Assembly: GCF_003725955.1 (NCBI RefSeq) | Contig: NZ_QIBZ01000011.1 | Span: forward strand, 17,555 to 81,554 | Source: Slackia isoflavoniconvertens | GTDB taxonomy: Bacteria > Actinomycetota > Coriobacteriia > Coriobacteriales > Eggerthellaceae | Direction: 5' to 3' | DNA: 64,000 bases | In this document: positions 59,083-64,000 of the stretch, one piece after another | Layout of the letters: each line of letters begins with the position of its first letter | How positions within the stretch are numbered: the stretch's first letter is position 1 | The notes under the pieces: generated by a model | Told to the model about the DNA's origin: nothing | Seen by the model: the letters and a program-made list of their open reading frames with translations, nothing else | Database searches by the model: none | Program-made: the position numbers and the translations under genes

Positions 59083-59859
59083 CTACTCGCGTCTCAACTC
59101 GCACGCCTTCGAATTCGATGGCGAATCCTCGCCACAATTCGAAACCGCCCAACAAATCGCCTTCGCCATGCGCACATCGGGCTCTTTGAAATGGTTGCCC
59201 GGATTGCTTTCGAAAGCAGTTTGGATGCCTTTCGTCTCAAAGGCATCGACAACGCGCTGCGTGCCGTCGGCCACGCCGCGCAAAAGGCGGCTCGGCGTGC
59301 GCGCCTCCTTCGACCCAAGCGAGAAGTATGCACACCGCAGCGGACGCTCGAACTCGCCGGCCTCGACGTATTCCGCGAAGTTTGGGTACCACATCGAGCC
59401 CGACGCGCTCGCAACTGCATCAAACAGGTCGGTTTGAAACGGCGCCCACGTGGCGAACAGCCCCGCAAGCGAATAGCCGGCGATACAACGATGGGCGGGG
59501 CGCACTCCAAGCCGCGCTTCCGTCTTCTGCACGATTTCCGAAAGCGCTTCAAGCTGGCGCTTCGCATGCCCCGCAAACGGCGCGTCATCGGCGAAAACTC
59601 CCGGACATTCCCATGGTGTGAGCATGTCGTTCCATTGGGGGACATGAATCGCGACCAGCACAAACGGCGGGCATCCCAATTCCGCGCACCGCTTTAACAC
59701 GGCATCGCTTTCGTCTTGGATTTCATGCATGTACACAAACGACACGCGCGATTCGACAGCGTTGGGCGCGACGCTCGCGTCGCCAAAACCCGCGCAGGTC
59801 TCATCGCCAAAGGCCGTAACCGTTACGCGCTCGCCCGCTATGTTCAACGTCGTTTTCAT
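59083..59859 (-). CDS. Alpha/beta-hydrolase of the esterase D/enterochelin esterase type
   Basis: The 258-residue protein has a nucleophile elbow CIAGYSLAGLFATWAPF (G-Y-S-L-A-G, about residues 123-139), a preceding FVLVAIHVPQWNDMLTPWEC strand region, ASGSMWYPNFAEYVE and a probable catalytic His in SNPGNHFKEPD (about 229-239). This is the usual order of putative-esterase (Fes/EstD) proteins that cleave esters of small acids; the substrate is unknown. Start 59859 (MKTTLNIAG) follows CAGGGT; 59868 (MQGMKTT) is an alternative. Confidence 0.85.
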   Translation of the reverse strand: MKTTLNIAGERVTVTAFGDETCAGFGDASVAPNAVESRVSFVYMHEIQDESDAVLKRCAELGCPPFVLVAIHVPQWNDMLTPWECPGVFADDAPFAGHAKRQLEALSEIVQKTEARLGVRPAHRCIAGYSLAGLFATWAPFQTDLFDAVASASGSMWYPNFAEYVEAGEFERPLRCAYFSLGSKEARTPSRLLRGVADGTQRVVDAFETKGIQTAFESNPGNHFKEPDVRMAKAICWAVSNCGEDSPSNSKACELRRE

Positions 59860-59993
59860 ACCCTGCATAATAGCCCATTCGAGGTTCAACCTCACGAGCG
59901 CTCCCTAGGGCCAGCACAGAACGCTCGCCACACCACTTTGGTGAACGCGAGGCATTCTCTATGCCATATTGGCTGGCGCGCAACGGCCCAGGC

Positions 59994-60051
59994 CGCCTCA
60001 GCAGGCACGGCATTCGCCATATCGCCTCAGCAGGCGCGGCATTCGCCACGC
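59994..60051. repeat. 29-bp tandem repeat, two copies
   Basis: CGCCTCAGCAGGCACGGCAT plus TCGCCATAT (59994-60022) is followed directly by CGCCTCAGCAGGCGCGGCAT plus TCGCCACGC. It lies in the gap upstream of the esterase gene; GTTCGCGCGA motifs nearby (about 60072 and 60098) form a further loose repeat. Confidence 0.75.
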
Positions 60052-60154
60052 TACGTTTGACCATAAACGGCGTTCGCGCGACGCCGCCAAACGACGCGTT
60101 CGCGCGAACGCTGGCAAACGAGGCGAATCACGTGGGCCAGCGAAGACTTTTTTC

Positions 60155-60865
60155 TTACCCTTTTTGCCCCTTCGCCCCGACTGCGCCGCCGCCCAACTTC
60201 CCCTTCTTCGTCACCCTCGCCTTTTTCGGCGCATAATCTCGATCGTAGCCAGGCACGTTCATGCTCGATATCGCCCACAAATAAAGGCTCGCCACGCTGC
60301 CATAAGGACTATATCGGCGTCGATACCGCTCGAACATCTCGCGCGTTACCTTGCGGTGGTGGTATACCATGCGCATGCCGCGGCGGATTGCCAAATCGCC
60401 GTAGCTCAGAATATCGGGGCGGCCCAAGCAAAAGAGCAGCAGCATTTCGGCGGTCCAAACCCCAACGCCTTCGAGCGAGGAAAGCGCCACGATGGCTTCG
60501 GCGTCGTCCATCTCGCGCACCGCATCCAAATCGAATTGCCCCGAAGCGACCTTTTCGGCGCAACTTTTTATGTACCGTGCCTTCGTAAACGTGATGCCGC
60601 ACGCCTGCAGCCCCTCTTCGGTAGCAGCGCACACCGCAGAGGGCGTCACCTCGCCCAAGCGTTCCCGCATGCGATTCCAGATGGTCGCCTGAGCTGCAGT
60701 CGAAATTTGCTGGCCGATAATCTGATGCACGATTGCCGAGAACAAATCGTCCTCGTCCATTTCCCGGCGCACAACGCCCACCGCATCGATCGCAGCGCCG
60801 AGCTTTTTGTCTTTCGCCTTGAGGTATTTAATGGCGTCGGTGGCATATTCGAAATAGCGCGTCAA
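60155..60865 (-). CDS. HhH-GPD DNA glycosylase (AlkA-like 3-methyladenine glycosylase)
   Basis: The 236-residue protein has IVHQIIGQQISTAAQATIWN (about residues 45-64), the helix-hairpin-helix VALSSLEGVGVWTAEMLLLF (about 126-145) and the catalytic Asp in SYGDLAIRRGMRM (about 153-165). AlkA-type enzymes remove alkylated purines in base excision repair. No iron-sulfur loop is present, which argues against an EndoIII type. The C-terminus is basic and Gly-rich. The start is a TTG at 60865, fixed by AAGGAGGTGCTCC. Confidence 0.92.
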   Translation of the reverse strand: MTRYFEYATDAIKYLKAKDKKLGAAIDAVGVVRREMDEDDLFSAIVHQIIGQQISTAAQATIWNRMRERLGEVTPSAVCAATEEGLQACGITFTKARYIKSCAEKVASGQFDLDAVREMDDAEAIVALSSLEGVGVWTAEMLLLFCLGRPDILSYGDLAIRRGMRMVYHHRKVTREMFERYRRRYSPYGSVASLYLWAISSMNVPGYDRDYAPKKARVTKKGKLGGGAVGAKGQKG

Positions 60866-61300
60866 CGGAGCACCTCCTTGTGACTTGCGGAATACGGAAT
60901 CGAAAGCGCGAAGCCGCCATCGTGCTTCTATCTGGCGCCTTTCGGGTCTCCATCGGGCCACTTATCGAGTCTTTTATCGGAGCGCCCATTGAGGACCTTG
61001 TTGAGTCCTCTTATCGGAACGCACGGCGAAAACCGCAATTGAAGCTCCGGCGCCAATGCCGTCGAAAGCCTCGCTCTAAGCGATTCCGTGCGACCCAAGT
61101 GAACGGAGCCGGCAGTTTCCTATTGGTTGCCCGAAATGAGGAGCGCCTCCGGCGGAACGCCCCAAACCCCCTTCAAGGCAAGGACGAACGACCATCAGGG
61201 GGCGCCCAATCGACGCCCCTGGACTTGCCCGCATCTTAAGGCAACGCGTCAAGCGATTACCGCCGAGCCTTGCTGGCGGCTGCCTTGGGCCGCAAGGGAG
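60866..61300. other. 435-bp gap with a 36-bp degenerate repeat
   Basis: GAGTCTTTTATCGGAGCGC (60967-) recurs 36 bases on as GAGTCCTCTTATCGGAACGC (61003-). No gene is supported. Confidence 0.45.
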
Positions 61301-61669
61301 CTACAGCTCGATGCGACCGAACTTCGCAAGCAGCTCGCTTGCCGCGGTGCACGACGGACAGTTGCAATACTTCGCGCCGGCCTCCTTGCGCTTGAGCTGC
61401 TCGGCGAGCATTGCCGCAGCGACCTCCTCGCCCATGAGCTGTTTGGCAGGGCCTTCGGCAAACGCAATCACGCCGTCGATAGTCGTGGGACGACCCTCGA
61501 GCACGTCAAGCAGCTTGTCGGTAGCGGCCGCAACGGCTTCATCGCTCGCATCCGCCGCAACGGCAGCCTCCCATGCGGCTGCTGCGTCTTTGGTGACCTG
61601 CGTGCTTGCATCGTTGGTCGCGAGCACTTCGGCGCGCTCGGCCACGTAATCGAACAATTCCTTTTCCAT
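61301..61669 (-). CDS. Conserved-looking hypothetical protein with C-x-C-x2-C-type motif
   Basis: The 122-residue protein is helical and Ala-rich, with repeated short helices (AAAAWEAAVAADASDEAVAA) and a short motif AGAKYCNCPSCTAASELLAK near the C-terminus (cysteines at about 103, 105, 108), which could bind metal. I do not recognise the family; it has the look of a conserved small cytoplasmic protein. Start 61669 (MEKELFD) follows AAAGGGG, and codon use is normal. The upstream region holds three direct repeats (61777-61850). Confidence 0.6.
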   Translation of the reverse strand: MEKELFDYVAERAEVLATNDASTQVTKDAAAAWEAAVAADASDEAVAAATDKLLDVLEGRPTTIDGVIAFAEGPAKQLMGEEVAAAMLAEQLKRKEAGAKYCNCPSCTAASELLAKFGRIEL

Positions 61670-61776
61670 AGGATAGCCCCTTTCTTCAGCCGTCATTACG
61701 CTTTGCATGATAGTACTTGCATGCTGGCCCCACGACGAGGGGTAGCCCATTCCGCCATGGAGATAGTCGCACCGCT

Positions 61777-61850
61777 CATACGTATTCCCATATAGTTCAT
61801 GCGTATTCCCATATGCTTCCATACCACATGGGCCATGCGCATTCCCATAT
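61777..61850. repeat. Three direct repeats CATRCGYATTCCCATAT upstream of a small gene
   Basis: CATACGTATTCCCATAT (61777-61793), CATGCGTATTCCCATAT (61798-61814), CATGCGCATTCCCATAT (61834-61850). Spacing is 21 and 36 bases, about two turns then three and a half. CATACCACATG also occurs twice (about 61819 and 61914). They lie about 110-180 bases upstream of the 61669 start and look like regulator or replication-protein sites. Confidence 0.65.
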
Positions 61851-61953
61851 GCATACCGCATGAAACAAATCGCGCGTCCACCTAGCAGCACGGGACGGGG
61901 GTACATGCCCCATACCACATGAGCCGAATGAATGCCCATGCCAGAAAATGCCT

Positions 61954-62145
61954 CAATGGGGCCTCACTGCAGCGATTCGAACCCTATATGGCAGGAAACG
62001 CCAGAATGGGGCCCGTTTTCCCTTCGCGCTCAATTGCAACTACGACAAGCTGATCAAGAAAGCCCAGGTCAAAGATTTAAGCAGCCGGCCATGGAAGCTC
62101 AGAATCGAGCTTTTCTTCCTTATTTCCCATGCAATGAGGCCCCCT
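61954..62145. repeat. Composite repeat, copy 2
   Basis: CAATGGGGCCTCACTGCAGC starts at 61954, a second unit, GAATGGGGCCC, starts at 62004 (again exactly 50 bases on), and an inverted copy, GCAATGAGGCCCC, lies at 62131-62143. The first 50-base unit matches that at 9311 at about 38 of 50 positions. The inverted unit overlaps the 3' end of the minus-strand gene at 62120. Confidence 0.7.
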
Positions 62146-63175
62146 CCTGGCATTTTGCGCCAGAAGGTCCCGAAATCGCTGCACTGCATGCGGGCGCACC
62201 ATGCTGCACGAGCTTCCGCGCAGCGCGCAAGTTGCGTCTAAAGGCAAAACGCCTCTTATTCCAGGTCTTGCACGAATGGCGAAAACGAATTCCTAAAGCC
62301 CGTGCAATAGCGCATGCGGCATCGTCAAGCAAATCCGCCGAAGAAACCTGACCATTGGTCACCGTGATTACTGAGAAGCCCATCGCTTGCAACGCGTTGC
62401 GTCGCTCGGCATCGCTCGAAATGCCAGCCGCGGAAGCATGGAACGCATCGCTATCGTATTCGACATCGAGGCAGGCGCTCTGCCAAAACAGGTCGAGCAC
62501 GAAGAACTTTCGAGGCGTGCACTTGCGACCTTCGCCAACCACATCAACCCGATAGTTCATCATCGGCAGCGGCAAGCCGTAACCACCCAACGTTTGTTTG
62601 GCGCAGAGCAGAGCGACAAGCTCCGACTCGGCGGGCGATGCCGATTTATCGATCGAAAAACCGAGCGCTTTTTTCGCTTTCGCATTTCCAGGATACGATA
62701 CGGCCGAAGACGCAAACGACAAAAGAGACACAACGCTTGAAACGGGTTTCGCAGAGACGAAATCAGAGCCATCGGGCTCCATTGAATACAATCCGCACAG
62801 TTCACACGCAACAAGCGCAAGAGCTTCTACCGATAAGGAGCGAGCAAGCTGGAGAAACAGTGCCTCTGGCGACAGCACGAACGTCTTTTCGTCGATGCGC
62901 ATCGCTTTTCCCGCGAAACATGCATCGCAAATATCGTGGCACACAACCCCAGGTCTGTTCCTTTTGCCATTTCGCGCCGAAATCGCAAGGTGAATCGGTT
63001 GCCGGGACGACGAAAACACCTCGCTCGTCCATGGCTCGTCGAGCAAAGACGCGATTTCACTCCGATTCGTTTTTGCGGGCAGCGCAACGCGAGCCGCGCG
63101 AGGCTTCGGGCGAAGCCCGCAGCGCACGGCCCTCCAGTACTGGAGCGCGCTCATATGTGCAAGGCAAATAGTCAT
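62120..63175 (-). CDS. AbiEi/DUF559-like protein with a VSR-type nuclease fold
   Basis: The 351-residue protein has an N-terminal helical part (LSALQYWRAV-like; AbiEi-type antitoxin/regulators start this way) and a C-terminal region resembling DUF559/VSR nucleases: SPAESELVALL (about residue 195), YRVDVVGEGRK, KFFVLDLFWQSACLDVEYDS (about 236-255; D...E-Y-D) and RNALQAMGFSVITVTNGQV. Such proteins are common in Coriobacteriia and of unknown function. Its last codons (SGAKCQEGASLHGK) are encoded by the inverted unit of the 61954 repeat, so the repeat has reshaped the end. Start 63175 has no strong ribosome-binding site. Confidence 0.6.
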   Translation of the reverse strand: MTICLAHMSALQYWRAVRCGLRPKPRAARVALPAKTNRSEIASLLDEPWTSEVFSSSRQPIHLAISARNGKRNRPGVVCHDICDACFAGKAMRIDEKTFVLSPEALFLQLARSLSVEALALVACELCGLYSMEPDGSDFVSAKPVSSVVSLLSFASSAVSYPGNAKAKKALGFSIDKSASPAESELVALLCAKQTLGGYGLPLPMMNYRVDVVGEGRKCTPRKFFVLDLFWQSACLDVEYDSDAFHASAAGISSDAERRNALQAMGFSVITVTNGQVSSADLLDDAACAIARALGIRFRHSCKTWNKRRFAFRRNLRAARKLVQHGAPACSAAISGPSGAKCQEGASLHGK

Positions 63176-63212
63176 ACGGAAGACTCTAACGCGAAAACCT
63201 TGCCGAATTCTT

Positions 63213-63366
63213 GCCTGAAGGCCGCAAGATTCGTGCCCGAAAGCCGCGGAATCCATACTCGAAAGCCGCGATTTTCATATTTGAAAGCGACGTTTTTCAT
63301 GCCCGAATAGCACGAAAGCCATTTCCAAACACTGCGAAAAACATGCTCGAAAGCTGCAGGATTCAC
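63213..63366. repeat. 22-bp tandem array, seven units
   Basis: Units begin exactly every 22 bases at 63213, 63235, 63257, 63279, 63301, 63323 and 63345. Consensus GCYCGAAAGCCGCGGATTYC plus AT. Units 2-4 and 7 are closest (for example GCCCGAAAGCCGCGGAATCC-AT), units 5-6 more diverged. The array lies just upstream of the AbiEi/DUF559-like gene. The flanking DNA (63367-63566) shows no gene. Confidence 0.75.
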
Positions 63367-63566
63367 GCAGAAACCAAACCCGAGCGTTGTCGACCCCCAC
63401 GGAATCACGCGCAGATGCCGCCTCGCTCCCGCGAATCCGCGACTCGGCAGCGCCGCACCACCAGCCATCATCATCGCGCTCCGGGCAGCGGCGTTACGGT
63501 GTCGGGTGCCGGGCAACAACCCCACATCACTAAGCGGCACCGTTGGACAATGAATCGTATTGCCGG

Positions 63567-63869
63567 CTATTGGACGGCGTCGCTGCGATAGTGTGAGCCG
63601 CAGCTTTCTTTGCGCGCGAGCATGGCCGCAACCGTCGCGCTTGCGGTTTCGAGCTGTAGACGAATTCTCATAGTGGCAGCAATCGACGCGGCATCGGAAC
63701 ACGGCGAAGATGAAGGCGCGAGCCCCGACGCAGACATAAGCTCAGAAGCAGGCTCAGATTCAGACCCAAACGAGGCCACAGGCGCATAAACCGCTTCCCC
63801 AACGCGTTCCTGAAGAGCGGAAATCGCACTCGCCGCCGCCTTCAATCCGTCGGCATCGCGGGAAATCAT
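63567..63869 (-). pseudogene. C-terminal fragment of L-aspartate oxidase (nadB-like)
   Basis: The 100-residue frame aligns by eye with the helical C-terminal domain of NadB: DADGLKAAASAISALQERVG, then MRIRLQLETASATVAAMLAR and KESCGSHYRSD, compared with the KES-R-G-x-H signature of NadB. The FAD and substrate domains (about 430 residues) are missing; upstream a stop codon occurs within about 40 bases, and no ribosome-binding site is present. It is a gene remnant, or a very short paralogue. Confidence 0.6.
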
Positions 63870-63958
63870 GCAATGCTGTTGATGTTCACTAAGAAGTGGT
63901 CCGAGTGATCACTGGGAAATGAGCACCGTGAGCACGAAAAATTGAGCAGTTTAAGCAA

Positions 63959-63994
63959 GAGGGCCGCGCCCCGGGGACCGGGGGCGCGGCCCTC
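63959..63994. terminator. Strong G+C-rich hairpin at the window edge
   Basis: GAGGGCCGCGCCCC pairs with GGGGCGCGGCCCTC across a short loop. It probably terminates a gene lying beyond the window. Confidence 0.7.
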
Positions 63995-64000
63995 GCCGTA

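Noticed and set aside
63172..63702. 176-residue minus-strand frame across the 22-bp array
   Set aside because: It consists largely of the 22-bp repeat read in changing frames, and overlaps the nadB fragment; no domain.

Overview
The window reads as chromosomal DNA of a high-G+C anaerobic actinobacterium. The class Coriobacteriia, probably an Eggerthellaceae relative, is the best guess. This is inferred from gene content (a Tat-exported molybdopterin oxidoreductase with ferredoxin, NrfD and TorD partners, soluble LuxR and YtrA-type regulators, rubrerythrin, a fused SecDF, bacterial-type ProS) and from codon and base composition. I could not run a phylogenetic placement.

Layout. 0-5 kb: a small basic ORF whose transcription terminator lies inside the reading frame, a YeiH-type transporter, a methyltransferase, gene remnants, an XRE/membrane-protein pair and a LuxR regulator. 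5-10 kb: a UvrA-like ATPase, an internally shortened DegV protein, then about 1 kb of repeats and terminators ending at tRNA-Glu with a partial duplication of its 3' end. 10-20 kb: a DUF1292 protein, SecDF, and a six-gene respiratory operon (molybdoenzyme, ferredoxin, NrfD anchor, small Cys-rich protein, four-helix membrane protein, TorD chaperone). 20-24 kb: an orphan NrfD gene with an SPFH protein and a GntR regulator, whose upstream region carries the same type of palindrome as the molybdoenzyme operon, then a bile-acid-type symporter. 24-37 kb: the housekeeping cluster pyrH-frr-uppS-cdsA-dxr-rseP-ispG-proS, all on the minus strand, interrupted by apbE and by repeat-rich gaps. 37-51 kb: MscS, nitroreductase, a flavoprotein, PcrA, UppP, a VUT transporter with an SDR, rubrerythrin, an XRE/zinc-ribbon/TipAS regulator, SulP and RF3. 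51-64 kb: a ClpP paralogue beside an orphan soluble VirD4-like ATPase and a convergent nuclease-fold gene, several metabolic enzymes, a DNA glycosylase, and a repeat-rich end with an AbiEi/DUF559-like gene and a nadB fragment.

Most unusual points: (i) the ORF at 165 is interrupted by an intrinsic terminator before any stop codon, which is the arrangement of tmRNA-controlled ribosome-rescue factors such as ArfA, and its protein shares a loose ArfA-like pattern; (ii) a composite repeat (two direct copies 50 bp apart plus one inverted copy) occurs at 9.3 and 62.0 kb; (iii) an exact 22-bp-period array of seven units lies at 63.2 kb; (iv) one palindrome type precedes two respiratory operons; (v) several proteins have unusual architecture (RseP with a helical insert where PDZ is expected, DegV lacking its central segment, XRE-zinc ribbon-TipAS, a secreted protein with doubled C-x4-C-x4-C-H).
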